From Skeletonema tropicum (taxonomy: Eukaryota > Bacillariophyta > Thalassiosirophyceae > Thalassiosirales > Thalassiosiraceae): a DNA stretch of 64,000 nt. Shown here one piece after another: positions 1-12,300 of this stretch (its first letter is position 1; the number at the start of each line of letters is the position of its first letter). A program made the position numbers and the translations under genes. The stretch lies in the NCBI GenBank assembly GCA_037178625.1, contig CM074140.1, forward strand, positions 124,001 through 188,000, in the 5' to 3' direction. Under the pieces are notes generated by a model. That model did no database searches. It was not told the origin of the DNA and saw nothing but the letters and a program-made list of their open reading frames with translations.

Positions 1-1577
1 GGCTGCTCATGAAGATCTAGACAAAGACACGGGGTATCCCACTCTTCCCTGTCCTTCAAGGCTTGTTAATGCATTCCAAGTCCATGTTCAGTATTACTAA
101 ATGACTTCATCAAATCCACCACCAAGAAAGTTTGCTCTAAGTTTGCTGCTTGTCTTCGTCATTGAAGGAGCCAGAAGCTTTTCCAGCCCGCCCGCCGGCT
201 GTGCAAAGATGATGCCGTGTACATATTGTGACGTGGGGCTGTTGGTGGAGGACAAGATAGAGAGGAGATGAGAGGAGCTCTAGAAGGGAAAGGCCTTTCA
301 TCAGTAAAAGTCACAGTGACGTAAAAGACAGTTTCTGCTTTCCCAACTTCAAGTGGATGGCTGAGGATCAGCTCCCATTGAAGTGTCACTCCTAAGTAAA
401 TAGGAGTACATACTTCTTACGAACTTAAGTAGGAGTTCCTTAAGTTCTTATGGGTCTCTATTACGACCTCCTTCTCATCATGCCGTATGATTGGTTCAGC
501 TGTAATCTGTCTCTTTCAATAATGCAATGAATATCTATTGATACTTATGTATGACTGCACATAGAAATGTCACGAAAAGTCCGTCCGAATCGGAAAAGAT
601 TTGCCCCCTAACAATAACCCGTTGAAAGAAGAAGTTTCCTTCTTTCGTTTTTTAGTTGGGACTCTCGCTCAATCGAAACGAAGATTTTTTGAGAGTTTAG
701 GACGGTTTTGGAGATTTTTCTTTTAGGAAATTGTACGTAGGAATACTATGAAGCCCCGAGTAGCACGATCACTCCCCGGGGGTACAGAAAATTTGGCTAA
801 TGGAGGCTGAGTTCGAGGGGGTTACAACTCAAAAATCCAAATAAGAACCTTAGGTGTACCACTAGAGGGGGGTACAAAACTTTAAACTCTATGTATGTAC
901 GAGCAAAGGGGGGGGGGACTGTTCGTGCTAGATCTGTGATTCCATCCTCCCTCTCATAAGCCTGTCTTACGCGCGCCCTGGACGCACGCAACCATTTTTT
1001 TGACACCTCCACCATGGCGGCCTACTAACTAGCCCCGAATTTTATTTCAGATATAGACAAGATATAGACATAACCAATGATACAGTCCTTTAGAGTGTAT
1101 TAATGCGATTATTGTATACAAAGGAATCGTACTAATATCTCATTTTCTCGCTGAGATATGCATTTTTGTTTATCCATAGTATTTGCTAGACAAATTTGGC
1201 TAACAAACTCTAGCTTAGAATGGAACCACTGTTTCTTGGGGGGCTGATGCAACCCAAACTATCCTGACTAGGGTTCATCTCCTGCGATATAGACTAAAAC
1301 GGTTCTATCATCGTTTAGGGCATAAAGTAGAGTACATTTGTCAGCCTATCGACTTCCCTACGGCCAATTTACCATGGCGGAGGTGTGTGAAAAAATGGTT
1401 TTGTTCGCCCACGTGTTTTGGCGGGTCAGGCTTATATTGTAGATACATCGAAAGCTGGAGAGAAGCTCCTACAATAAGTACGAAGGGTGAGCTGATACAT
1501 AGTTCAGATTCTGCCTCTCAAAAAATGAGGTGTAATTCTTTCATCAATAGATATTAATTCTTTCATACCATTAAGTA
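1..1577. other. gene-poor stretch before chlH
   Basis: No convincing coding region is seen. Short frames on both strands lack motifs, start context and splice logic. The only structure is an imperfect inverted repeat of about 30 bp, with arms at 988-1020 and 1372-1402. Each arm contains a T-run or A-run next to a CCATGGCGG-like core. G-rich runs lie near 770-790, 866-873 and 907-918. Confidence 0.5.
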
Positions 1578-4500
1578 CTATCCAAAGGAGGAAGCAACCT
1601 GTTCAACTAAATCATCCGCGTCACTGTAGAGCTGACGCAACTTCTCAATCGTCTCATCGTCCGTGCTCCACATCCCTCGCCCATTGGCCTCGAGTAATCT
1701 CCTAAGAATGCGCAATAGACATTTGCCGTAAACAAGAATTAGTCATCGTGTGGGCCGAAACATAGATAAGTTCACAAGAGCAAGAATTTCTTACCGAACA
1801 ACATTCTTGAACGCCTCCGGATTATTCTTTTGAAGGCGTTTGGCTACTTCTTCATCAAGCGCATATCTTTCAGCCGCTTGGTCAAACACAAAATTATCAA
1901 CTTCAGCCGTGGCGGCCCATCCAACCATGGCAGTCATTCGCTGACTAACTTCATAAGCTCCTCCACTACCTTGCTCCAACATTGCTTCGCACCATTTGGG
2001 ATTCAGGAATTTGCTTCTGTATTCCATTCTCAAAACAATGAATTCATAGAAGTAAGTACACAACTTGAGAAAGTCATTCGAAGAGAAATCATATCACTAG
2101 AGACCTACCTTCGACATCCTTTACTGGGACTTCGTCGTCTGATCCTCCGAATGCTTCGATAATAGATACTGCTACTTTCTTCTTTGATCCTGTAGCTGGG
2201 TCTGCTTGTTTCCGATTTTCTGCTGCCTTCTTCAGAGCTCCTGTATTGCTGTAATACTCTTGAATGTCAGTCAATCCGTACTCAACAGAATCAATCTCCT
2301 GCACTACCCTCTCTGTTGTGGATAGAAGCTTGTCAAGTACTTCCGGCCGCGCTGTGCCAGACCTCACTCCACCTCCTCCTTCACTTCTTCCTGGTAGTAG
2401 GTAGGTAGGTAGGTAGGTGGGTGGTATGGTAGGAAGAGGGGGTAAAATCGAGATGGGTGAGGATTGGATTTACATAAAAATGAAAAAGGGAGAAGGACAA
2501 GAAAGTCTTTTTCCCTCCCGAGAAACTTACCGTAAGAGTAGGTGTTCCGGCCTCTCCATATCTCCCCAAGAGACTCGGTTTCATCCCAATCTCCATTCCC
2601 TACAACTTCATTCACCATGCTACCATAGTCGCCAGGTGGATTTGAAAACAAGCGAGCTGCCGCTCTTTCAATACCAGTAGCTTCCAAGTCAAGGCAATGC
2701 TTCTTGATATAATTCATATCAGGGCTTTCTTCTGTTATTGAAGCGCGCTCAAACATATCATCAAGCAAATCAACAACATTAGCAAAAGAATCACGAAAGA
2801 TACCGGACAAGCTGGCTAAAACATCAACACGAGGTCTGCCCAACTCCTCCAAAGGGATCAACTCAAAATTGACGGTCCGTCCAGTTCCTTCCTTCACAGG
2901 TCTTGCTCCCACAAGACCCAACACGATCGCAATGCTTTCGCCACGAGTTTTGATCGTGTCTAAACCCCACAATGTAACAGCTATCGTTTCTGGGAAAGCA
3001 CCGTTGTTGCTTTCTTGGTGTTGTCTCAAAATCTCTTCCGCAGCTCGTTGTCCTCTTGCCCACGCCCCTTCACTTGGCATCCTATACGGGTCTAATGCGT
3101 GTATGTTCCTTCCCGTGGGCAACACTGATGTTCCATCACGGAGCAAGTCTCCCCCTGGACACGGCTTTACGAATCCACCATTGAGCGCTGTTACAACTCC
3201 GTCCATTTCCTCGGTATTTCGTTTGAGTAGTTCTACAATCTTTAGCGCCTCTTCCTTCAGTGGCTCGTCGCCACTTGTTTCAGAACCGCTGACATCAGAA
3301 TTGTCACCCATGAAATTGTCTGCAAAGGATTGTAGCCATGATAAAAAGGAGTTCGTCGATTCTGTTGACGTTTGCTTCTCGTGAGACAGTGCAATTACCT
3401 CCTCAAGTTCATCCACAGACAATTTGTCGTCGAAATAAGCATTGAGGTACGACAGTAATTCTTTATCTGTTGGCTGCCCTCCAAGGGTATGTAGACCACT
3501 TGAGAAGAGCCGTTCCTCCAATGTTACCAAATAGTTGGACAAATCTGCGACCCAAGCATCAAAATCCTCAACTTTTACAGAGCTCAAATCAAGCTCCCCC
3601 TCAGAGTTCTCTACAGAGAAATCGTACGGCAAATCGGCTGTCATGCCAGCTCTTTCACACGAACCCCAAATTGCATCTCGTAGATCTGATCGGCTATCTT
3701 CGCCTGTCCGATATTCATTAACAAGGTCTTTCAGATTTGCCAGCTCAAGATAGAGTCCTGCTCTCCCGTATGGGGGCACATTATAGCTAACTAACGTTCC
3801 GTATCCACGCCTCTTTGCTAGAATTGATTCTGAAGGATTGTTCGCAGCATAAACATAAACATTGGGAGTTTCTCCAAGCAGCTCATCCGACCAACTCTGC
3901 CTGTCATTGCCAAGTGGCTGACCAGGAAGCCATTCCACCGTACCGTGCATACCCAAGTGTATCACAGCATCTGTGCCAAAGCCTCCCTTTTCTTCCGGAA
4001 GTCTCATCCATTCGTAGGCAGCAGTATATTGTGGGTGAGGTGTCAAATCGCGCTCGAAGAGGAGACGCATTGGATCACCTTCGACACCTAGCAATGGCTG
4101 AACTGTGACTGTGTAATCGTCACGAGTCAAGAGAGAATGCGTTAGAAAATATGTAGGTCGATTGAATGTCCACACACAGCGCAGTAAAGAGCGCTTGACT
4201 TACTCCAAATATTCCCAAGCTGCAAGCCATTAACCACCATTTCACCCTTCATATTCATTCCCGGTCCTCTCTCCTTCTCTGGCCAACTCTTTCTCACCTT
4301 CTTGGCCATGTATTTGCCAAGCATCTTTTCCAATTCGTCAAAGTTCAAATCCCTCCCAAGTACAGTTGCCCCAGCCAGTCCTCCACCTGGCCTGGCAAGT
4401 GTTTCGGGGACAGTCTCATCGCCGTTACGAGCACGTTCCATCCTTTGTTCAATTGCAGATTGCATCTTGTCACATCCACCGGCTATTACTGAATTTTCGG

Positions 4501-6609
4501 AGCATATTGCCAAGGCGGCTACTAAACTTTGCCCACTCGCATCTGGATCTGTCGCAAAGTCACCTACATTGTACCCTTCGTCGTGTAATCGTTTCAGCAA
4601 CTGTTCCAAAGAGTTGGGCACATCCAGCAGGGCGGCTGTTCCGACTGCACCCACATTCGGTGGGAAACCATAAAGCATGACAGTAACTTTGCGATCAGCC
4701 GGAGGTGTCTTTCGAAGGTTCACCCACCCTCGGAGACGACTACACACCTTCCGTACACGTTCGGGCACCAATGCAATCTTGTCACCGACCAACCCACCCA
4801 AAACAACTGTATCAATTGCCCCATCCAACTCGGGCAAGGAGTATAACACTACCGATTGCAAACCCAGCACCCCATTCGATTGCCACATGGGGATACTCTG
4901 TAATAGTAATGGACTAGCAACAATGTATGGAACATCCATACTTTCAAGTAGAGCAGCAGCCACATCGACATTCCGTCCTGCCTCCATTGATCCCGCTGGT
5001 CCTCCCACGAGGGGGAATCCAATAGTCGATACAATGGCATCGACACACGTAGCCTCATTCGGTTTATACGTGGAATCTCTCACAATAGTCCCATGGGAGA
5101 CACCCTCAATTTCATGTTGAGAAGTTAACCAATCCCTCACAATGGTATGTGCCTCTACGCCATTGATGAATACTGGAATGGGTAGGAGCCCTTCTGATTC
5201 AAAGTATGTGATCAAGTCTTGGATGTAGCGCTGATTGGTAATGACGTGTTTTCGGTAGAGGAGGAGGGCAATGCGGGGTGAGGAGTTGTTGGGTGCTAGT
5301 TGAAAGTTGCGTTCCTTGGCTAGGTTGGCTGTTTTGGGGGATAGTCTCCATTCCATATCTGTCGAAAGAGAGAGGGGAAGAGAGACAAAGTGAGGAATGG
5401 AAGGTGCAAACGATATGAGATGAGATTCATGATACAAATACAAGAAGAGATCTCATGACATGGCAGAGAGTGTATACATATACAACATGTATCAGACTCA
5501 CAAGATTTGGGATTAGAAGCATACCCATCCAACAGTGGATGCAACAATCCAATGTCAGGTGTAACCTCCAACTCTGGCAGTGTCAATGATTCTAATTCAT
5601 TCTTTTCTGCTTCATCCATGAATGCACCCTTCTGCTGCTGTTGTTGTTCGAGAAGATAACGCTTCACAACAAGCTGTAACATGGCCTTGACGTTATTCGA
5701 CCCTCCCTGATTCCAGTAGCGGTATGCTTCTAGCCAGCAGCGTAGATCACTGGCCTTTTCTCTGTGTGTAGTATATATGACATGATTGTAAGTTAGGACG
5801 TTGAGAAGATGCAATACAAACGTTGATGATATTCAGACTCACCCCGGAATAAACTTTAACAAGTCCGGACCAACCTTTAACATTTTCAGATATCCATTAA
5901 TCTTATCTTCTTCCTTACCAGACGAAAATTTATTCAATATCGCCTTGACAGCCGGAGGTGGTCCATCACTACCACCACCACCCTCCTTTTTTGCCTCCAT
6001 AGTAAACGTACCAACTCGATTAAACTCCATAAGTTCCGTAGCACACTCAAACAACAATCTCGGACCCTTGACATGGTGCAACAACTCGGATACAATCTGT
6101 ACATCATCATAATCAAAAATTAATGACCCAATAAACAAATCGGCAGTTTGGACGGCATGTGCAAATTGTTGTGGAGAGGATTGAATATCGGAATCGGCAA
6201 AGACTTGTAGATGGATGTTGTGGTGGGAGGAGAGGGGTGGGGGGAGGAGTTGATGACCGGCGGTTTGGTAGAGGTCGCGGTTGAATGATTCGAAGCCCGT
6301 GGTTAGGACTATGTTGATTGTACTTTCATCGTTATCGTTATTATTGTCATCATCATCATTGAAGGCGGTTGTAGCGGCTTCTGTCTCGGGTGTCACTGTC
6401 GAGTAACGTTGTTGTGAGCTGATCGGTATTCTCTTTGCATTGCTTGACGCCTGCTGAAGCAAGCTTGTTGATCGCTGTTTGGATAATCCGGTACTAAAGC
6501 CATTTGCGACCCACGCGGCTGAGGATGATATTATGAGGAGTGTAGAGGAGAGACTGAGCAGTCTAAAGGTAGTTATGTTTGCCACCATTGTTGTTGTTTC
6601 CTTCTTCAT
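1578..6609 (-). CDS. chlH: magnesium chelatase subunit H, plastid-targeted, 7 exons
   Basis: Large porphyrin-binding subunit of magnesium chelatase, which with ChlI and ChlD inserts Mg2+ into protoporphyrin IX in the plastid. Exons deduced by splicing (transcript order): 6609-5843, 5761-5502, 5358-4204, 4108-2531, about 2372-2105, 2028-1795, 1701-1578. The joined frame gives about 1461 residues, as expected for ChlH plus a presequence. All introns are GT-AG with matching phase. The acceptor near 2372 is ambiguous because it lies in a GAG-repeat tract. Family-like blocks include GVEGDPMRLLFE, HLGMHGTVEWLPG, QEIDSVEYGLTDIQEYY and FLNPKWCEAM; the C-terminus carries EANGRGMW. The N-terminus has a hydrophobic signal peptide ending near VANGF, an ASAFAP-like site. 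ATG at 6609 is the first in frame; a second, seven codons later, would keep the signal peptide. Family assignment is firm; exact exon 5 start and start codon are inferred. Confidence 0.94.
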
Positions 6610-7737
6610 CAATGCTTCTTTTTATGCCATTTTGACTCTTTTGACGAAGATCGAAAACTGCGCAGCCAAAAATGAGAAGCGGAAGCATTTTGGATATATG
6701 TGCCATATTTCGTAGCATAAATTTAATTGCATCACTACATCGCCACATGAAGTGACATCTTGATTGCACTTGATGGCCAATCAATCTCGATGATCTCGCT
6801 CGAAACAACTTCTGGATGAACATCAGGCGTACTGGCTGCTTTCCCTTGAAACAGCACGTGATGCCTTCTTGATACCTTGATACGCCGCAAACGGGCAGCG
6901 GCCTCAGGCAGCACTTCGACGCAGTCAACACAACCACAGATAGAGATGGGTACATAATATGTATTCAAACTCTTGCTCTTGTGCAAATATCTGCATTTGT
7001 GCGTCTTGCCTGTATCCAGGCTTTTGACATTATTTACGTCATCCTGGACTCTGAGAAGCTGTGCGGTAGGAAAGGCAACCCTCTCCCGTGGTTCCGACTG
7101 CGACGCTTGTTTGGTTCTGCCCTCTGCGTATGGACATGGACTTCGGTGTCAGAAATCAAGTAGAGAAACGAGATGAAGAGGGATGGCTTGGAAAAGTGCA
7201 GCCCAGGCCGCGAAGAACAGTCCGGCCTCTTTTTTACTTCCCCGCTTGCAAACGTTGTCACTTCCATGCAAGGACTCAAAACAACAGCGGGCCTTTACTT
7301 TTGACAACTGAACAGCTATGGGAACTAATTCAGAAAGGTGTTGGGATCAATATTCGGTGGGGAGAAGATCGCTCGGGCTCGGTTGTTCATGTTCATGCAT
7401 CAAACGCAGGTAGCGGCGGTTATATTTCAGTGCAATGGAGGAGACGAATTTGTTCAGGAGAGGAATGGACTTAGAGCTATGGCTTCAGGAAAGCAACCCA
7501 GCCACACGATGGAAGACGATGAAAATAGCACAACCCAACTTGACATTAACATTACATTTGCCCCCCCAAGCCAACATCAATCCAACATGAGCTGATGCCA
7601 ATCAAATCCAAACTTAAGAGTAGGTAGCATCATTCATCTCGTTCTCACTTCCCGTTTTCACACATTTCTTCAAGGCAACAAAGATGAGTGTCGCTTCAAT
7701 ATCAGGCATGATTCGGTGTGTGTGCAACTATAAAACT
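6610..7737. other. intergenic region with dispersed repeat fragments
   Basis: No gene is supported. It holds one copy of a ~115-bp repeat (6771-6890). Around 7067-7130 is a stretch that recurs with changes at 42256-42322, so the left flank of the decayed ORF A copy resembles DNA downstream of the intact copy at 40 kb. Several short open frames near 7000-7600 overlap on opposite strands and show no motifs. Confidence 0.5.
6771..6890 (+). repeat. ~115-bp dispersed repeat, copy 1
   Basis: Nearly the same sequence recurs in the same orientation at 9149-9262. The shared stretch runs from an ATGGC-AATCAATCTCGATGAT block through a GCACGTGATGCCTTC block to ATACGCCGCAA. The two copies bracket the decayed ORF A copy at 7738-9123, so the pair may mark the edges of a larger inserted or duplicated segment. 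Confidence 0.8.
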
Positions 7738-9123
7738 TACTTCAAGATCAAGATCATCATCCTACGGCGCTTTCAGTACCCTTTGATCAACAGTTTTTGG
7801 ACCCTGTGTAAAACTTTCTTCGATCTTCGTGTTTGGAAGTGTTTGTAATTGGAATGGAGCACAAGGCTTCGGGTTCTGAAGGGCGTGGATGTGGAGCCAA
7901 GCCTCGTAAAGAGGGTCAGGTTGGCATAAGATGTGTCTATTGTAAGAACATTCCTAAAGGGAAAAGAGCCAATCAGGCTGTATCGTACCCTTCGAAGTCC
8001 TTACATATCTTCGAGTCTGTGAGGAATTATCAACGAATTCACTTCGAGGCTTGTGAATACATTCCTACGGAGCTCAAAATGATGCATAGAGAGTTGGTGT
8101 CAGACAAATCTGCCAGGAAGGTCCAACTAAAGTACGTCAAGGCCTACTTTGCAGAGGCAGCTTGTGAGATTGGCATGGTAGAGAAAGCCAATGGTCTCTT
8201 CTTCGGCGCACGTCCCAATACAAGTGGAAAGCCCTCAGAGAAACTTCGAGCAATCATGACCTTTGCACAGAATCCATCCGCACTCAAAGATCGACAACTG
8301 CAGGACCTCTTGTTTCCCAAGATGGATAAACGAGTAGAGAAATCAAAGTTTTCTCATATTGCCTCGGCAAAGACCCGTCAGGTGATCAACAATTGCCGAC
8401 GGGAAAAGGCAGCCTTTGTGTATCCATCCGATTTTCCCACTATTAGCGATTTCCGCTTCGTCCTATACCGTCAGTTTGCTCCAGACTATGCCTGATAACT
8501 TGCACACTCTTTCAGGTCTCTGTTGCAAACACTGCGCCAAGGCTCATCCGGGGGAAGAGCATAGTGGGCTGTTTTTCCCATTTGATATTTAGAGTCGCTC
8601 AATGACGCTGCTTTCTACAATAGCTTGACGTCTCACATAGCTACTTGCCGTCATGTCCCACTTATTACCAAGGAAGCGTTGGAAGAATTGCAGGATTTAG
8701 CTGCAGAACACGGAGTTCTCACGAAGAGAGGTGCCAAGAGGATGTTCTTGAAGAAACTTTGGAACAGAATGTCAAATCACTATCACTACCCGGCTCATTA
8801 AGGGAGAGGTGTTGTTAAGATTACTGATTTGAGCAATGAAGAGTGTAGTGTCTACAGTGCCAAGCTCTCTGAGCTATCAATGAAGAGTTTTTCTTGACGA
8901 AACTTTGGGGCAGAAAAGGCGCATTATTACTATTCCTGGTTCCCCGAGAGGGAGGGGTGTTCTTGATATGATAATGATAGTGATTTGAGAGCAATGAAGA
9001 GTGGCTATAATACTAGTACTCGTACTCTGAGCAATGAAGAGAGACTGCAATAATGAGTACTCTTCTTAGAATTTAGGTTTAAGTGTAAAGTAGATTAATT
9101 GATGAATAAAGTAGGAGAAGCCC
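7738..9123 (+). pseudogene. decayed, truncated copy of the ORF A zinc-finger gene
   Basis: Homologous to the second half and 3' flank of the intact ORF A genes at 16675, 22568 and 40078. It starts abruptly inside the gene and ends just after the AATAAA-containing 3' region at about 9123. Breaks are visible. A TAA replaces a Tyr codon at about 7808. A deletion of some 40 bp near 8484 removes the basic linker and shifts the frame. A 2-base insertion lies near 8588. A 6-base duplication sits near the end of the frame. A 220-codon open stretch (7833-8495) still covers the first CxxC/H/C motif. Shared residues such as MTFAQNPSALKDRQ place it nearer the 40-kb copy than the 16/22-kb pair. Not expected to make a functional protein. 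Confidence 0.85.
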
Positions 9124-9148
9124 CACACAATTGTCGTAGTATTGTATT

Positions 9149-9262
9149 TGATGGCAATCAATCTCGATGATATCGCTCGAAATAACCTCTGGTGAACATC
9201 AGGCGTACTGGCTGCTTTCCCTTGAAACAGCACGTGATGCCTTCTTGATACTTGATACGCCG
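9149..9262 (+). repeat. ~115-bp dispersed repeat, copy 2
   Basis: Second direct copy of the repeat at 6771-6890, with a few small indels. It begins about 25 bp after the end of the decayed ORF A copy and runs into the hairpin at 9276. Confidence 0.8.
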
Positions 9263-9275
9263 CAAGCGTAGAGAC

Positions 9276-9300
9276 CGGACCAGCTCGGCTTGCTGGTCCG
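9276..9300. repeat. 9-bp-stem hairpin (CGGACCAGC/GCTGGTCCG), copy 1
   Basis: Perfect 9-bp inverted repeat with a 7-base loop. The same stem with a different loop occurs at 11254-11278 and 49615-49638. Each copy is followed by DNA of the interspersed family containing the GGCTCTAACT block, so the hairpin probably marks one end of that repeat family. Confidence 0.75.
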
Positions 9301-9592
9301 CTACGCTAGCCCAAACAGAAATGAGTGTGAAATGAGAACGCACGAAATGGCTCTAACTACATACTGTTGCATGAATGACTCAAAAGACAGAAGTACTACA
9401 GCTGCATTTCACTTCCCATACCGACGAATGCTAATGAGGAAACTAACACATGTGACAAGATATAGACATCCATGATATCAAGAGCTGATTTGGCGGCGTT
9501 GTGACGTTATTATTTCATAAAACGTAGTATGATACTACTCATCGCATGCTGTTGAGGATCTGCTGTATGGATCGAAATGAAAATGTAATGAG
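9301..9592. other. non-coding repeat-derived DNA
   Basis: Contains an ACGAAATGGCTCTAACTA-type block that recurs at about 50005-50030. No gene or splice structure is supported. Confidence 0.45.
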
Positions 9593-10360
9593 TTTCTCCA
9601 AACTGTTGCCATCACTCAATTTAAATATCGAATTGCCATTTTCTTACTCTTCATTATCGGCACATCAAATAGTTTAACAGTCCACTTCTCTTTGAGCGCA
9701 TGTTTGCTGGTTGCTTCGTCCAGAATGTACTCATGCCGTGCATTGTTATTGCAAGTCGCCCACATTGATATCGTCTAATGACAAGTCTGATCTCGTCGAG
9801 CCTCGTGTATCTTTCATAAATGAACAAAGAGGTCACACTCAAGACTTCTGAAGATTAGTAATTGTGTTGTCGCCTGCACAAGCTCGATAATGTTATAATA
9901 TTATCGGCTGATGAAGTTGGCAACTTGATCTGCGTTATCAGCAGTGTTTGGGCGTTGATTCTTCAGTACTATATGAGACTATATCGCGACGGAGATGATA
10001 TTTTGACTGGCTATCTTACTCGTATATCTGCCGCCAAAACCTGCTGATCAAGGCAGAGATCACGAAATCATGACTTGCTATATTAATAGGACGTCGTCTA
10101 CCGAGTTGAGAGCACAATATATGTATGAAGACTCGCCATACTCCATTGATGTTGTTATGTGGTTGTCGCTGGAGGTGACGTTGATGTGTGCTTCAGAATT
10201 TTTATCTCCTTCGCTCACTTTTTATGTTCCAGGATATCCCTAAAGGTTCAATCACATCTAAACATATATTAGAACTCAATTAGTGCATAGGGATATGACA
10301 GATGTCAATGTGGTATGTGCAGTAGGCGCCGGAATTTGGCCATGGTTGGCATCATTTTTG
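9593..10360 (+). repeat. ~0.76-kb dispersed repeat, copy 1
   Basis: Shared end to end, in the same orientation, with 37939-38697. On the minus strand it carries a remnant frame containing ERYTRLDEIRL. In this copy a 2-base insertion near 9770 breaks the frame; the 38-kb copy keeps 86 open codons. Flanks differ completely between copies, as expected for a dispersed element. No terminal inverted repeat was found. Identity is unknown. Confidence 0.8.
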
Positions 10361-10708
10361 GAGAGGTGCTCAATGAGTGACACTTGACACTAGCTATCGG
10401 GTAAATTTTACTTACGAAGTCGATTTGGTCAAATTCCAAAAAAAAAATACAAAAAGATGGTCTATGCGCGCGGATGCCCCAGTACGATCGTACTAATTCC
10501 TGTAACGTATCTTTGTCACATCATCAGGTATCCGGCACTGGAGGATGTCCTACTACGTTACCTTGGCGCCATTTTCACTTGAGTAATAATAAAAAAGCAT
10601 GAGTTGAAGAGGAACGAAGAGCAAGCATCAACGCAACCGAGAAGAACATTGATGATGATCAGCGGTGACCTCTTTGGTTAAACCAGAAGACCGCAGAATA
10701 CTATTCTT

Positions 10709-10963
10709 ATGATGCCGAGTAGTATCATGAAAAGCTTTCTAAGAAGCAGCAGTCTACTCAGGAAAATATGCTGGCAAACTTTGAGAGATGGTCCTATTGA
10801 GAAAGCTCGCCGTGCCCGGGAGAGGAGGAAGACATGTCACCACAATCTGAATTTCTTTGCGACCGCTGCATGGGTGGTTATTCTCGTGAAGGCTTCCAGT
10901 GCTGTTGTTGAGCGTGTCTTCAGTCAAGTTATGGTTTATGTTGAGGCAATCGGGCTTAATTAG
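10709..10963 (+). pseudogene. remnant of a hAT-like transposase C-terminus
   Basis: An 84-codon frame ends in a segment containing SSAVVERVFSQV, which resembles the dimerisation block near the C-terminus of hAT transposases (Ser-Ala-x-x-ERVFS). After the stop, another frame continues with codons reading roughly LLMRHINDYD, suggesting a frameshifted tail. There is no N-terminal BED finger or catalytic core. Assignment rests on one short motif, so it is tentative. Confidence 0.45.
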
Positions 10964-11253
10964 ACCCTCTCGAAACCCTTCTCATGCGCCATATCAATGA
11001 TTACGACTCTTAGATGAGCTTGTTGGTGTGTTTAGGTATTGATGTTAGCTTGGGTATTGATGTCATTGACAATAAAGTAAGGCTGTTGTCCATGTCGTAG
11101 TCTTCGTATTTTGCTTTGTATTTTTTGTATTTCTCGTTTTAATGGCCATCGCTGTTAGCAAGCTTGGAAAGCCCCACAAGCGCCGCGCGTGGAGGAGAAG
11201 GAGGCTCCGCGCGCTTGGAAAAAACGAATCTACATACATACATATTACTAGAC

Positions 11254-11278
11254 CGGACCAGCTTGGGTTGCTGGTCCG
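11254..11278. repeat. 9-bp-stem hairpin, copy 2
   Basis: Same perfect stem as at 9276-9300 with loop TTGGGTT. The repeat-family DNA follows immediately (11279-11510). Confidence 0.75.
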
Positions 11279-11510
11279 CTAGCCCCTCCGGATTGGGTCT
11301 GATGAGAACGAAGCTCCGATTGGAAGCGAATGCAAACCTGAAGCGTCATGAATCTGAAAGGGTATGGTTTTATTCCTTTTAGTTTTGATTCATGTTGGCC
11401 TTACCTTGCTTACTTTTTGGAATGAGACCATGGACTCGTACGAAGCGGCTCTAACTTGCTTGCTAAACCGTAGCGAATGCAAATCTGAAGGGCAAAAAAT
11501 CTCAAAGGAG
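11279..11510 (+). repeat. interspersed repeat with GGCTCTAACTTGC blocks
   Basis: Carries CGAAGCGGCTCTAACTTGC-type and AACCTGAAG(C/G)-type blocks that recur several times at 49680-50190 in the same order after the same hairpin. Open frames here are short and without motifs. The family is unassigned. Confidence 0.6.
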
Positions 11511-11639
11511 ATTTTCACAACGGCAACGGTCCGCTTATTGATGAGTGAGAATTGAGAATTCCCCTTGACGAAATCATTTTCCACAGACCAAACGTTTGGT
11601 GTGGGGATGGGGATCTATGGGGATGAGAATTCCACGCTA

Positions 11640-12113
11640 CCGTACGGCTGGGTTCAAATAGCACACTTTTCAACATGTTCTCGTAGGAATATTTTCTTGC
11701 CTTTTTTACCGTTCCATGGGCCAGCATCAGTACTATGGAACTGTAACTCAGGAAAACTTTTTTCATGCATTTCTGACTATGAAAAGTGGTCCCCCGATTT
11801 TTTTTATCATATTGAAGCATTTGTGGGAATCACCAGTTTTAGGAATTAGATGAGACAGATCGAGTACCGGGTCCAAATTCTATTAATTCCTACGTACAAT
11901 AGTTTTCTTCGAGAAAGTCATCACTCAAAATGAGCTAAACCATGGTAAAATACCCTCTCCTATGGCCGCCAATAACACCACAACTACTAGTCTTACAGGC
12001 CCGGACGAAACAGATATCACATCCTGTTGGTCCATAGGATCTCATTGATACCTCACTCGTTGTCTAATTCCCAGATTTCAATTCAAAAGTGCTATTTGAA
12101 CCCAGCCGTACAG
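11640..12113. mobile_element. 474-bp MITE with TA target duplication
   Basis: Terminal inverted repeats of about 30 bp begin CYGTACGGCTGGGTTCAAAT. The element is flanked by TA at 11638-11639 and 12114-12115. The uninterrupted array units read GCTACGTC at this position, so the empty site is present in the window. TA duplication and TIRs fit a non-autonomous Tc1/mariner-type element. No coding capacity is seen. Confidence 0.85.
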
Positions 12114-12300
12114 TACGTCTTTCTGATCTCAGAATACTACACGCGAAGCGATCCAGCAGTAGCTCCTTTTGAAACGGTGTGGGAGACCAAACGGTGCGGG
12201 GGGATGGGGATCTATGGGGTAGTGTTGAAAAATTTCTAAGGGAGAAATTTCAGCACTGAAACTTACTGGAAAATTTCAGGGTGAAATTGTTGATAAATTT

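Noticed and set aside
4142..6112. Many plus-strand and alternate-phase open frames across the chlH locus
   Set aside because: They lie opposite clearly coding exons with conserved ChlH motifs and have no motifs of their own.
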